Assembly: GCA_010909165.1 (NCBI GenBank)
Contig: MU008178.1
Coordinates: forward strand, 570,369 to 634,368
DNA length: 64,000 nt
Source: Anthoceros angustus
Taxonomy: Eukaryota > Streptophyta > Anthocerotopsida > Anthocerotales > Anthocerotaceae
Direction of reading: 5' to 3'
Both the position numbers and the translations under genes were made by a program. Shown piece after piece: positions 37,060 to 48,416 of this stretch. The notes beneath the pieces are model-generated. The model was not told the origin of the DNA, searched no databases, and worked only from the letters and a program-made list of their open reading frames with translations. Every line of letters starts with the position of its first letter. Position 1 is the stretch's first letter.

Positions 37060-37170
37060 TGCGCTCTGCCCTCTGTCCTCTGCCCTCTGCCCTCTGTCCT
37101 CTGCCCTCTGCCCTCTGCCTTCTGGCCTCTGCCCTCTGCCCTCTCCCCTCTGCCCGCTGCCCTCTGCCCT
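37060..37170. repeat. CTCTGCC heptanucleotide array
   Basis: Roughly fifteen CTCTGCC or CTCTGTC units in tandem, strongly pyrimidine-biased on the plus strand, with a few diverged copies (TTCTGGC, CTCTCCC) in the middle. Confidence 0.88.
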
Positions 37171-38107
37171 CTGCATTATGCATCGCCACCTGCTCGCTGC
37201 TGCCGCGCACCTTCTCTCCCAACGGATGATGGAGAAGCACAGCAGGCTGCTGCCTGCTGCATGCTGCCTGGCGCCTGCCGCCTGCCGCCTGCATTGGGCC
37301 CGGACCGCGCGCCCCACCCGACCTCATCATCCATCAAATAATATCATCACCATCTTACGGGATGAAGAGCGGTATGATTCAGACCCGAACCGCAAAAACC
37401 TTAAACAACCACCAACAACGGGAAGGGAAGACGGTTAGGTACGCTACCGCAAAAGCGCGAGCAAGCACACCATATTTATCCACCGCGGCCCAATAGCGGC
37501 CTTCCGCAATCTTGCCTCCGAGATCGCCAACCCTCGCCCCATAAAACTCTTTAAACTATACAACGGTATGTCATGTCCGCCTAATAATTGCGCCGGAAAA
37601 TGCAGCATTCAATATTCTGGGAGCCAAGAACGCCCGCGCAAGCACAAAAGGGATGTTGCCTGCACCTGCACAGCCGGCTCGCTTTCCGACGCCACGGCCC
37701 ATGCTCGCCGAAGCTCATGAGGGTGGGACTCGGAGACTGGGAGTCGGAGTCGGAGTCGGAGTCGGAGTCGGCGTCGGCGTCCCGTCGGCGTCGGCGACTC
37801 GGCGTCCGCCCAACAGCAGCGACGAGAGCCACAACAGCCACACCCCCACAAACCTCCCCTCCACCTTGCAATGCTGGTGCATTTATTCCCACGGCCGTCC
37901 AACCCATTTCCTTGCTTTACACTGGGATTACACGCGCCTCCTTTATTACGCCCTACGCCTTCTCTCCCTCCCTAATTCCCTAATTCGGAACCCGAACCCG
38001 AAGCCGTTGAAGAGCGCGTTTCTCGATGCCGTCACAAATGCATGCACCTTCCTTCCCAAGAATGTACACACCCAATTCCTTCTGCAATCGACCTCGGCCC
38101 CATCTTG

Positions 38108-38172
38108 CAGGAAAGGAGAGGAAAGGAAAGGAAAGGAAAGGAAATGGAAAAGGAAAGGAAAGGCAAGGCAAG
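38108..38172. repeat. GGAAA pentanucleotide array
   Basis: Ten or so GGAAA units with small variations (GGAAATGGAAAA, GGCAA) on the plus strand. Confidence 0.88.
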
Positions 38173-39189
38173 GGACTCGACGTCGACGCCCTCACGTCCG
38201 CTTGTCTGCGTCTGTGATTACAGCTTCACCCTCGGGGGTCCCAGTAATCAGGATATGGCAGCCCCTAATTACAATCAGATGCTCATCCCGTCCAGACAGC
38301 CCTGTCGTGTCTCCATGTCTCCACGATTGTGCCTTCCTTATGTCGCGGACCACGAAGATCCCGTAGGCTAGGAGCCCCATCCCGGCCTCCACGCTGTTAC
38401 GTGACCCACAGTCCGTAAACGGCAGGGCAGGGCAGGGCAGACAAATCCACCCCATCATGTGCTAATCATGTTCTTCTTGAGTGTGCATTACTGGGAAGGA
38501 CCTACTAAAGATATTCCCACGTCCAATGGGGATACGACAAGCCTGGATGACGGGAAGCCATCGCCAACACAGACACTGCTCCGCTACGCGTGCACTTGTC
38601 ATTTGTTTGTATCTGCATCGGCAGACCTGCGCATAGTCCAGGGGGTACCAACATCTCCTACAGTGCCTATCTCCCACCGCTGGGCTGCTCTTCCCCACAT
38701 CCTACAAGGACCTACAAGGAGGGGTTTGCTGCCTCATCATCGCTCGTCTAACAATCGGCCCATCTATCTTCTTTTACATGACTGGGGCTTCGTCTAAGAA
38801 CTACTGTAACTCAGGCATCCGAATCTCGCCATATGGCATTGCCCCCGGATCTGGATTCCTAGAGCGCAACACTCCCGACATAGGACACTCCACCCACACT
38901 GCTCGTTGTGCTCATTTCATGCACCCAGCTAGTAGTAGGTGGGGGCGGGAATCACAATCACGCGGACGCTAACTGTGACCTGACTCCCTGACCCGACCCC
39001 ACGATGCATCCACCTCACTCTGACCCGGTCCACCAAAACACGTCTAAGCTTTCTCCTCCTACTAAGCATCTTCAATGGCATCTACACTACCAGGAACAAA
39101 AAATATTCATTCCCCACCCATCGCCTTGGGCAACAACCGGACAAGTGCAAGGACAAATAACTGTGCAACCTACACAGCCGCTTGACTCC

Positions 39190-40878
39190 TCAAGCCTTGT
39201 GAGGCCGGCCGCCCAACCTGCCTGGGAGCTTGCTCATCACAAGCTCCAAGTAATTGCTCAACTCTTCCACGGCAACCCTCACCGAGTTGTCGATTTCCTC
39301 TTCGTACTGCTCGTACACGTAAGGGACACTGAATGCAGCCACAGTGGCAAAAGCTGATAGGGACCTCACTGAGAACCGCCCCAGGTGGTGCACTACCCGA
39401 AGAAACAGCACCACCTTCAGCAGCAGAGACGGCTGCCTTTCTTGCACTAGCCTGGTGAGCAAGTGTGTGCTCCAGTTCCACCCTGACCCTAAGCACACGG
39501 CTGCACTTCTCAAGGCCTCTTCAGGGAGTTGAATGGGAGTGCTTGGGAATTTTGGCAGCCTCTTCCCCACCAAATTTGCCGGAATCATGGTGTAGAGGAA
39601 GGTGGTCACGATGCTCAGCAGCAACGCTTTGGCTACCAAGGTCACCAGGCTGTAAGCACGGATGAAGAGGAAGTAGTAGACCAGGGCCGTCAGGAATAGG
39701 TAAGCCGCAGTCTGCTTTGCGTCTCTCCAAAGCAGCACATCCGCCAGCTGCCCAGTGCCCAGGACGGCAGACACCTTGGATGGCCCCACGCTCCGTGGTT
39801 TCACCACCACCTCCTTCCTTAGGTGGCTATACGATTCCACAGTCCGCTTGATGGCCTCGTCCAAAGACACCACCGGAGCGTAACCCAGAAGCTTCTCAGC
39901 CCTGGAGATGTTGAAAGTGCGGTAGGATGACACCGTCCGCATCCGAGCAGGAGTGAACTGCCCAGGGCTGCTTCCCACTTTGCCGCTCACCCACTCCACG
40001 GCATAGGAAAGGGGCAGCACCACCTTGATGGGCAGCTTGTACTTGGGCCTGTCGTAGCCCAGCCCTTCCAAAATTCTGCCGATGAACTCCCAGAACTTGA
40101 TGGGCTCCTTGTTGGTGATGAAGTAGGCCTTGCCGCCTGCAGCATCCTCCCCTTCCACAGGAGCGCCGGGGCGGCCCAGGGCTCGCTCTGCGCACAGGTG
40201 GGCGTGAGCTACATTCTCCACATATGTCCAATCGAACACGTTCTCCCCATCGCCTATGATGAATTTGGTCTTCCCTCGCCTGGCAGCTGCAACGGTTGCA
40301 GGCACGAACAGCCGGTCCCCTGGCCCGAAGATGCCGCTAGGTCGGATGGCGCATGTGAGCAGCCCTTTCTTGCCGTTGGCGCTGAGCACCAGCTGCTCCC
40401 CCTGAGCCTTGGTCTCCGAATAGGCGTCGTTGTGCTGGAGAGGGTAAGGAGCAGACTCGTCTGCGTTCCTGAAGGAGGTGAAGCCATCGAACACGACGCT
40501 GGGGGAGCTCGTGTATATCAACTTCTTCACGCCGTGCTCAAGGCACGCGTCCACCACATTCTTGGTCCCCGTCACGCTCACGGAATGGTGCAGCGTGAAG
40601 TCGTTGATGGAAGAATCCGGAGCCGCCATGTGAAACACCACATGCACCCCCTGCAATGCCGCCAGAACCTGCTCCCTGTCCCGCAGATCTGCCGACACGT
40701 ATTCCGCCTCCCCCGACGCCACAGCCTTGGCCAGCACCTTCTCATCGTCGCCCAGCACGATCGTGGGACCCAAATCCAGGATCCTCACCACCCACGTCCC
40801 CTGCTGCAGCAACTTCAGCACCAGATGCCGCGCGGCAAATCCTCGCCCGCCCGTCACCGCGCACACCCGCTTCGCCAT
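39190..40878 (-). CDS. 3beta-hydroxysteroid dehydrogenase/C4-decarboxylase with C-terminal reticulon domain
   Basis: A single uninterrupted frame of 562 codons. The N-terminal 350 residues form an extended short-chain dehydrogenase: TGGRGFAARH at 9-18 is the dinucleotide-binding loop and YSETK at 153-157 is the catalytic Tyr/Lys pair. Further blocks are VVFHMAAPDSS and RPSGIFGPGD. In plants this family oxidises and decarboxylates 4alpha-carboxysterols during removal of sterol C4 methyl groups in the ER. The last 190 or so residues carry two long hydrophobic hairpins (from LLWRDAKQTAAYLFL onward) typical of the reticulon homology domain, which anchors and curves ER membrane. The same fusion is known in Arabidopsis, where these genes are counted among reticulons. 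Start ATG at 40878; no upstream in-frame Met was seen. Confidence 0.94.
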   Translation of the reverse strand: MAKRVCAVTGGRGFAARHLVLKLLQQGTWVVRILDLGPTIVLGDDEKVLAKAVASGEAEYVSADLRDREQVLAALQGVHVVFHMAAPDSSINDFTLHHSVSVTGTKNVVDACLEHGVKKLIYTSSPSVVFDGFTSFRNADESAPYPLQHNDAYSETKAQGEQLVLSANGKKGLLTCAIRPSGIFGPGDRLFVPATVAAARRGKTKFIIGDGENVFDWTYVENVAHAHLCAERALGRPGAPVEGEDAAGGKAYFITNKEPIKFWEFIGRILEGLGYDRPKYKLPIKVVLPLSYAVEWVSGKVGSSPGQFTPARMRTVSSYRTFNISRAEKLLGYAPVVSLDEAIKRTVESYSHLRKEVVVKPRSVGPSKVSAVLGTGQLADVLLWRDAKQTAAYLFLTALVYYFLFIRAYSLVTLVAKALLLSIVTTFLYTMIPANLVGKRLPKFPSTPIQLPEEALRSAAVCLGSGWNWSTHLLTRLVQERQPSLLLKVVLFLRVVHHLGRFSVRSLSAFATVAAFSVPYVYEQYEEEIDNSVRVAVEELSNYLELVMSKLPGRLGGRPHKA

Positions 40879-41269
40879 TGCTCACTCTCCGCTCCCAGCT
40901 CTGGCACACAGGGCAAAGAAACCTCGCTTTGTCAGTGACTCTCGACTGCCATGACTCCTCACATTCCACAACGATCTGCGGCCAGGGTTAGCACAAACCT
41001 CGAAAGAGCTGATGTCGTCCACCTGACGATCCTGATTCCTGCGCGACTGCAGCTTCGCTCGAAGGTGATTTTCTTGGCCCGCCATAGCTTCAAATGTGCT
41101 GCCATCCATAAACCTAAGTACCACCCTACAAACAGTTGGCAGCCGCTCCACGTCCCGTGATTTGCAACCGGCGCGTGAAGTTCGATTCACCGTTAAGTGG
41201 GCTCATCAACGCCCGAGATTACAGCCACGACGGCTGACGCGCCTGGGCAAACGCTAACAAAGCTAGAAT
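40879..41269. other. Spacer between two minus-strand genes
   Basis: 391 bases holding the promoter of the 3beta-HSD/reticulon gene and the 3' flank of the DHRS12-like gene. Short frames only. Confidence 0.5.
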
Positions 41270-43327
41270 TTACTTCCGTCCACCTTGCTGTTTGTAGGCG
41301 GCCAGGGCAGAGTATACCGAGGCCAACTGCTCTGCAGTGTAGCTGGTTCGACAACCAGGCAAATGCTTTGAGGCCTGCGAGCGATCGAAATAAAAACCGC
41401 CGGGTTGCAGTTTTGAATTTGGCTGCAGAGCCAGCCATACAAGAGTGTCAGCACCTTGCTCCGGGGTTCGGATGCGATCAGCCAGCCTGCAGACATGCAC
41501 AACCAGGATTAGGCGCCATGGCACTTGATGAATTTACAGAAGGTACTCCGCTGTCGCTACCTTCTTCTGAAATCTGGCATGTGCTGCTGCACCAGGTTGG
41601 TGTCTGCCCAACCAGGATGTGCAGAGTAGAATCCAATGCCCTCGGAACCGTACACCTCGCTCCATTTCTCAGCTAAAGCCACCTGAAGCACAGTTGGCAA
41701 GACATGAGATGCACCCAGATCGTGCAGGCAAGCTACCAGCACAAATGGACGTTGTGAGTAAGTTCTTAGAGGATAACAACCTGCACTCGCTTGTTTCGCG
41801 CGTATGCTTCTAGTCCGTCGAATTTACCTTCCTCAAACTGCAATCCACACTCGCCTCAGTAGGAACAGAGGGCAGGAAACCATGTGCCCAGCACGCTATC
41901 CGAAGGACGGGGGGGAGGTCTCACCTGCAAGTCCTGATAAAGAGGCTGCGAGTACATCCCTCCAGAGCTGACTGTTATTACTCTTGCTTCTGGGGCAGCC
42001 TTCTCAAGGGCTGGAATCAGTGATTCTGTGAGAACGAACACCGCAGCCACATTCACAGCGAAGTTGACCTCTAATCTGGGTAGACATAGGGATGTGACGA
42101 AGGTCAGCTGGATGTCAAGCTCTGTGCGAACGAACATCTCGTTCTAACAACAGCAGAACTAAGCTGGGTGTACTACGCTGCCCTCAAGCATCCACAACCT
42201 ACCCTTCATCGGTCACCGCCCGGGTGGTACTTCCTCCAGTGCCGGCATTGTTCACCTGGTTTTCAGAACCAGGACGGACATTGGTTAGGACACTGGCCAC
42301 ATCTGCACTAAGACAAGTTTCCTTAAGTGGAAAGAATCCAGCAACGAGGAGCCCTTTGCTACGGCCAGACAATGCATTCTACTTCTTAACTGCAAGTCAT
42401 GATGTACCAACACATGCAGAGGTTGCCCACTGGAGGAATAGCGGGAAGCAAATGCCTTGACCTCCTCCACCAAAGAGAGATCACATATCTGAGACACCAC
42501 CAGCCAAGGTCTTTGCTGCTGGTCAGGTAAAGTAGCTCATGAAAATAAATTTTTGTGCATAAAACGGCGAGAAAGCAACCATTCTTGCAGAGATGTGTAC
42601 CTCAAGATAAGCAGAGGTAGTACCCGTGCTCGCTCTAAGATCTTCTAAAGCCTTCTCTCCTCTCTCCTTATTTCGACAGACAAGGCACACAGTTGCTCCC
42701 CTGATACCAGCAACCCAACTCCAGATAAGGGTGGCTCTTTGGAAGCATAAACAAGCCTTCCACTGGCCACAAAATATGTACAGCAGAACAGGCAGACCTT
42801 CACTCACCGTGCTGCAAGTGCTTTTGCAGTTTCCAGCCCAAGGCCGGAATTAGCACCAGTTATCACGCAGTTCTTCCCCGTCATGTCAACCCGAACATCG
42901 GACTCTTTGAAATTCTTCGCGTGCTCCCTGCACAGAGCACCGACAACTTACTGGATTCTCGCACATGAGAGTCACAAACACCCTTACAAAAATGTTTCCA
43001 CTGACACTCAGCAGGCTCATTTGACACCCATGTACCAGAAGACAACAAATGAGTACTGCTGAAAGAGATTTGTCTGTCGGTCTCCTCAGGAATTGTGCTT
43101 ACAGAAATGCCTGACGCGTGAAGTTGAAATAGCCGTAGGCAAAAAAAGCAGCAGCCCTGAAAGCCTGTAATCTCCTCAGCCAAGTCACCAAGGAGAGGAC
43201 ACATAACGCACAGATCACACCTAGCATCTGTCAGGTGATGTACAGCAACATATCTCAGAGCTGCAACCTAGCTGAGACAAGTGCAACACGATAACACCCA
43301 AGACGGGGGAGTATGACATACCTGCAT
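41270..43327 (-). CDS. Short-chain dehydrogenase/reductase, DHRS12-like, 10 exons
   Basis: Exons on the minus strand are 43327-43322, 43164-43103, 42927-42808, 42700-42601, 42488-42408, 42255-42203, 42075-41925, 41837-41781, 41682-41561 and 41486-41270. They total 969 bases, 322 residues, the length I recall for the Arabidopsis homologue At4g09750. Conserved SDR elements are TGANSGLG at 46-53, NNAG at 125-128, VITVSSGGMY with the catalytic Ser, and YARNK at 203-207. IGFYSAHPGWADT and EQGADTLVWLAL match the DHRS12 group. The N-terminal segment FFAYGYFNFTRQAF is hydrophobic and family-typical. The substrate is unknown. The first coding exon is only ATGCAG; it was chosen because it gives a start in phase directly before exon 2. 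Further untranslated 5' exons may lie at 43.4-43.9 kb. Confidence 0.9.
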
Positions 43328-44196
43328 TTTGAATCACATGCATCCGCGTACCCCCTCCTCCAGCTTAACCTCTGAGTTGAGTGGCACCGCCTCCGCCAAA
43401 CACTAAACCTCTCAGACAGGTGGCATCACCGTCCGTAGTAGCGCTGCATTGGGTAGAAGTGCAAACCGTATAAGCTTGTGAAACTGACAACACCTCTCCA
43501 CGGATCAGCCGCACGCCAAGTGCCAAGAAGATTCGCGGTTGCCATAAGGAGGACATCAGCAATGACCCGATAGGCAAGCTGAAACTTTCCCGGGACCATC
43601 TGAAACCCGAGATAAATGCGACAGTGTCCCACGGAGCACCGAGATTGGAGCAAAGCTGACCTGATGTTGGGCAATGGGAAGCTTCCCAGTGCCCATCGAG
43701 CTCGAAAGCGTCTCCCTAGCTCCTCCAGGAAATCTGCCCCAATGGCGATTAGAGACAAGGATCACTGCCGTGGCAAGTATCCAGATATTTCTCGGGTTTC
43801 GAGATATGTGGCGGAAGTTAAACTTACGATCCGGCCGGTACAGCAATGATGGCGGGCCAACGCAGAAGGTTCAGTGCGGGACTCGCCTTGGCAAATTCAT
43901 GAATCTCATGGTGGCCCCGAGTTAGCGAATTTGTGCTGGGTACGTTTCCGAAATTGCCGAAATAGTGTTCGGTTCGTGTCTTCGCAGGAAAGATCCCACT
44001 CGTCCATCTAGACTACATATTCGGGAAACACCTTCTTCTGGTAACCTAAAGTGGGTGCGTGTCCTTCGCTCCCGCCTTGTGTCCACCTTTGCGAAGAACT
44101 TCTCCACGCGCCTTTTCAGGGTTTCGTGCTGCTACCGCTGCCGCTGCAGATCGAGACCTGCCCCAGGCCCTGCTTGCTGATCGGACACCAGGCGAC
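43328..44196. promoter_or_regulatory. Bidirectional upstream region of DHRS12-like and thioredoxin genes
   Basis: Divergent starts 869 bases apart. A minus-strand frame at 43426-43758 (110 codons) carries no SDR or other recognisable motif and probably covers 5' UTR of the DHRS12-like gene. The last 200 bases before the thioredoxin ATG are pyrimidine-rich. Confidence 0.45.
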
Positions 44197-44761
44197 ATGG
44201 CGGAGAACGTGATCGCTATCCACGACGTGGAAGCCTTCCAGAGCAGGTTGAAGGAAGCGGCTACACACGGCAAAGTGGTGAGCAGCTAGCTCTAAAAGAT
44301 TGTGTTGTGGTTGGGGTTGTTGCTCTGCGGATGTAGCCAGTGGTCGGTGCTGTGAAGGAAGGTCGCTACCTGTGCTGCCCGAGCTGGATGCGCCACGCTG
44401 GGGCTGACTGCCGATGGTTTGAGTTTTGCAGATCGTGGTTGATTTCACCGCCACATGGTGCGGGCCGTGCAAGTTCATGGCCCCGCACTTCGCTGAGCTC
44501 TCGAAGAAGTATCCGGAACTCATCTTCTTGAAGGTCGATGTGGATGAGCTGCCAGCTATCACATCGAAATGGGAGGTGCAGGCCATGCCTACTTTTGTCT
44601 TCATCAAAGATCACAAGGAGGTTGACAAGCTGGTCGGCGCAAGCAAAGATCTCTTGGAGAGGAAAGTAAAGAATTTCGCTGAGCAGTATAAGTTGAGTCA
44701 CAATTCTTCTCCAGCGCCTGCTGGGCATGCTGCGCCCGGTTCCCACCTAGCTCACGCCTAG
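44197..44761 (+). CDS. Thioredoxin h-type, 2 exons
   Basis: Exons 44197-44277 and 44432-44761 encode 136 residues with a phase-0 GT-AG intron. FTATWCGPCKFMAP carries the redox pair Cys37 and Cys40, followed by KVDVDELPAI and the cis-Pro turn AMPTFVF. There is no transit peptide, and the position of the sequence around WCGPC fits cytosolic/mitochondrial thioredoxin h, which reduces target disulphides using NADPH-thioredoxin reductase. A Ser/Pro/Ala/His-rich tail of about 25 residues follows the normal end of the fold near FAEQYK; it is dispensable-looking and unusual for the class. Confidence 0.94.
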
Positions 44762-45460
44762 CTCACGCAGGTGTCCAAGGTTGGTCTCGTAATTTGGGAA
44801 GGACAAGGCACTGGGTCGGTGGTTTGTATATACATATGGCTGCCAGGAAAGGTTGACCGTTTCTCGTTTTGCGCTCAGCTAGTAAGTGTGGCGTGCACGC
44901 CGATGAATAAGGATGTACAAGTTCGTTCTTTTTAGTCCCATCCATTTCCTGGATATATTGTGGGGAAAAGTTTTAGTCTGCAGGACGGTAAGTGTTTGAA
45001 GCGTCGGCTTTCCCCCTCCTCGGCTACATTATTGGTTGGCTGTTTCGAAGCATTCGTCCTTCCAGTTCTTTGTTGTAACGACGCGGAGCGTAAGCGCGGG
45101 TTCGATGTACTGGCTTTTTTTTGGTCTTTCTCCCACAGGCTTTGAACAGCCCAACAGCCTGAGTCTTGGTCTTCAGTTTAATGTATGGATGTACTTTAGC
45201 CTTTTTCAAGGTTACTATGTGTTGGACTAGATACTCTCGAAAAGTTTGCAGTATTTTGTAGTCCTGTTGATATTGTAGGAGCTACCGGCTTTGGACACCC
45301 TAATGTCGAATGAATAATTCTTAGAAGAAAGAAATGTCAATCTCTTAAGTTCATAAAGTTTAATAAAATGTATATAAATTTTATATTTCGATAATGTATT
45401 TAATAGACAGGATAATATACCTTCCTATGTAATTCTTGTATAACTCACAAGTTATTATTA

Positions 45461-45527
45461 TAATTGGGCTGTACATGCATAAACTGTTTCAGAGTAATTG
45501 GGCTGTACATGCATAAACTGTTTCAGT
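45461..45527. repeat. 34-bp direct tandem repeat, two copies
   Basis: TAATTGGGCTGTACATGCAT followed by AAACTGTTTCAG occurs twice, 45461-45494 and 45495-45526, without mismatches. Confidence 0.92.
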
Positions 45528-46439
45528 CTTGTGCCAAAGCTTACCATGCTGTGAGCATAGTGTGGCTGTCCCTTTTGTACTTCACAAGATACTCCGGCGG
45601 TTTCTATTGCTCTTCAACGGCGCTCTCAACGGCGATTCTCCATAAGGCGGCGGCGGTGGGTGATGCCTTTTCCTCTTCCTCTGGTTTGCAGGCCGTTTAT
45701 TCTACGCATATGACATTGTGGGTGCTTGGTCACTTTAGGTAGGGAGCTCAGTTGCTCCTCTTCACTCCGACCCCCGGGTCCCCATTTGTTGTCCCTTCCT
45801 AGATGGTCTCTTTCCATCGTTCTTTCACCTCAATAAATCATCTCTTTCAGAGTACGAAAATATTGACAGAAAATATTGACAGCCGAAGGCTAACCCGCAC
45901 CCTAGGGATGCTAGTGCTCAGCCCAAGGCTAACCCACACCCTTACCGGGATGCTGCTGTTGGAAACTACCATGGAAACCCTAGGGATGCTACTGCTGCTA
46001 TTGCATGTTATGCCGCCTCTCCCACTCTAGCAGCCCGATCTACAACAAAGCCTGCAAATCTTTGCAGCAACAGCAGCTGCTGCTACTAATGACTGTTTAT
46101 TAGTAGCAGCTGCTCTATGTAATTTAAATCTCTGCAGCGCTGGAGCTGAACAAAGATTGGACCCCTCAAGGGATTGAATCCAATCCCGCTATGCGACCGG
46201 GAGATTGGATCCCAGTGGAGGTGTGCACTCTCCCCCTCCTCGCACGGAGGTGTGCTCTCCCCTACTCTTCGCGACCAAAGTGTGTGCACACCGTCATGTT
46301 TTCAGCACTTACCATTTTGCATTTTTTTAGTTTTCAACCACTCATTTCAATATCTTTAAAAAATTCAACATTTGCTATAATTAATTAATTTTCATCGAAA
46401 ACCGTTGGTTCCTACAATGGTACTTAAAGTTACCCCCTA

Positions 46440-46886
46440 TTGAAGTCACGTAGGACTGTGCCACTTTTGGAGGTGATGAAATTCATATGTATTAGCAATT
46501 CTGTACTAAATATATGCAAGACCTTCAAACAGGAATCTTGCACGTTGGGCTGCACACAGACAGTTGGATTAACCTATCAGGCAATTCTTTCTGCAGGCCC
46601 GAAAATGAACATTGTGAAGGAAAATTGGATGGTTACCACTACATTCAAAATAATTCAGCAATATTTGTCAGCTACCCTCAGGTCGGATGCATGTGCTTCT
46701 ACCTGGCCCGACCCTAACACTTTCCTATTCAAGCCGAACTCACAAACTAAGACTCGTCTAACAACACTGACACTAGCTGCTGCAACTCAACAGCTCGCTC
46801 AAGCAAACGAACTACTTGCCTTGAAAATATCCAATTTGGGCGTTGTCAAGCGGACAAGTCGTAAACGAACAGCCAAGACGAACTAG
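46440..46886 (+). other. Unassigned open frame, 148 codons
   Basis: An uninterrupted frame in AT-rich DNA, with a Lys/Arg-rich end (KRTSRKRTAKTN) and no motif I recognise. A transposon remnant is possible. Codon use and lack of homology cues make a real gene unlikely. Confidence 0.2.
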
Positions 46887-48416
46887 AAAATGGCAAATAT
46901 TTCATCAATAGTTGGTATATGTAGTTCTCTTCTTTGGGGTTTTTTTTCTGGCCCCTCCATCGAAAGAATCGTGGTTTGTAGCTTACAGTGATAGCTTCTA
47001 AATGTGATTATTTGCAATCAACGTCACTTATACCTCCGGTCTTTTTGAGTTTTCCACAAATCCTTGCGGAAGATACTAACTCTTTCGTAAGCTTTCAGAA
47101 AGTGTCATGCCATGTGGCACTAATATAATCTAAGCGCTTGGGTTTAGTGATTGATTAGTGTTCATTAATGTAATTGATTATCTTTTCGTAAATAATTAGT
47201 ATTAATTAATCCACATACTTATGTTAATTAAGCCTTGGTTAGTGTTAATTAAACATCGTTTGCAATAGCTAAGTGGATAAGCACAAGTAATATGCTTTAG
47301 GATATTCCTTGCATATTATAGGGCATTCTTAGGATATTTCTAGCATATGCTGATGCCAATAGGATATCTTCGAAATATGCCGATGCTCAGGGCTAGTATA
47401 CATAGACCCTTCACAGAGGACAAGCTCATATCATAGTTTGTCCTCTAGATATGCAATAGAAGAGTGTTGTGAGGAGGCCAACGCTATGACTGCGAAAGCG
47501 ATGTGTGAAGAATTTGCGTGTTGTTCTCGTGGAGAGTGTGTTTGTGCCGGCGGCGAGCCACTCTCGATGAGAATCATGGTTTCTAGGTAGCAAAACATAG
47601 CAAGATAGTAGAAAGCTTTGCACAAAAGAGTTGTATGCATTGATTATAATAGAAAGTACAAAGCCTTTATATAGGCTAGGTGGTTATAACCATAAGGTGG
47701 TTGTAACCATAAGTAGTTCTAACCTCTAAGTGGTTGTAACAACTAACTACTCATTAAAACTACCTAAAGCCCTAAGAACTAAATTAATTAATAGTCTTAG
47801 GTGCCCTAGTGAAGAGTGCCCTAAATAGGTCATATTTCATCACTCCCACTCACTATGAACTAGGTGTGAAGAAATAGCTTCAAAATAAGCCTAAAAAGGT
47901 TAGTTAGCTCCCACTAACTTGAAAGCTATCCGCTAACTAAGAAAACAATTAAAAACTGGCTTAAGTTACATTTAAGCAGAATTTAATGTAATCAAAATTA
48001 ATTACCAAAAACTTAATTAGGAAATGATAAATTCCTAAACAAGGTAAAAAAAACTTAAACTATATTAATCTTAGTAAAAAACCATAGGTAAAAGTTAAAA
48101 AACTTGAAAGAAGTAAAAAGTGAAAACCCATTAAATTGGTAACGGCCCGGGCCATGTGATGCCGTCCGTATGCCATGGGGGGGGTCATGTTAATACCCTC
48201 CCCTCGGTTTTATTCCTCCCTCGCTCCCTCGCTCCCTCGCTCCCTCGCCCTCATGAAGAACAAAAACTTGCGCGGCAAACCGTGGCAAGGCGCGCACCCG
48301 TCGTGGGCGCGGCCCGGCGGTCGCGCGCCCCTGCGCCGCCCATGTGCATCGCCTGCGCGGTCGATCTGGCAAGAAGGCCACTGCGGTGGAAAGAAGAGTG
48401 CGGCCCACAGGAGGGA

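Larger units (their letters stand above)
32891..39189. other. 6-kb microsatellite-rich intergenic region
   Basis: No gene is supported between the ERF start and the 3' end of the 3beta-HSD/reticulon gene. The many long frames on both strands are simple-repeat translations. Repeat blocks include AAAGGG at 33144-33186, GAGAAG-type purines at 33320-33410, CTCCCG at 33914-33938, GCCCGCTT at 34085-34122, GCTGCGG at 34370-34405, CCGGTCG at 34556-34600, CCCAGGG at 35670-35708, TACCAG at 35857-35925, GAAAGG at 36040-36062, GGCAGAGA at 36092-36126, GGAGCC at 36537-36562, CTCTGCC at 37060-37170, GGAGTC at 37740-37776, GGAAA at 38110-38165 and GGGCA at 38420-38440. The first kilobase is likely ERF 5' UTR and promoter. 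Confidence 0.75.
44762..48416. other. AT-rich gene-poor region
   Basis: After the thioredoxin 3' UTR the base composition drops sharply in GC from about 45.25 kb. From 47.2 to 48.1 kb there is LTR-like DNA (TATATAGGCTAGGTGGTTATAACC near 47670 with related repeats), but I could not pair it with a second LTR. The unassigned frame at 46440 is listed separately. Confidence 0.5.

Noticed and set aside
32990-37442. Long frames of up to 450 codons in the microsatellite region
   Set aside because: Their translations are simple repeats on both strands; no splice or domain evidence.
47400-48150. Possible Copia LTR
   Set aside because: Composition and TATATAGG-type words fit, but no second matching LTR, terminal TG...CA pair or primer-binding site could be shown in the window.
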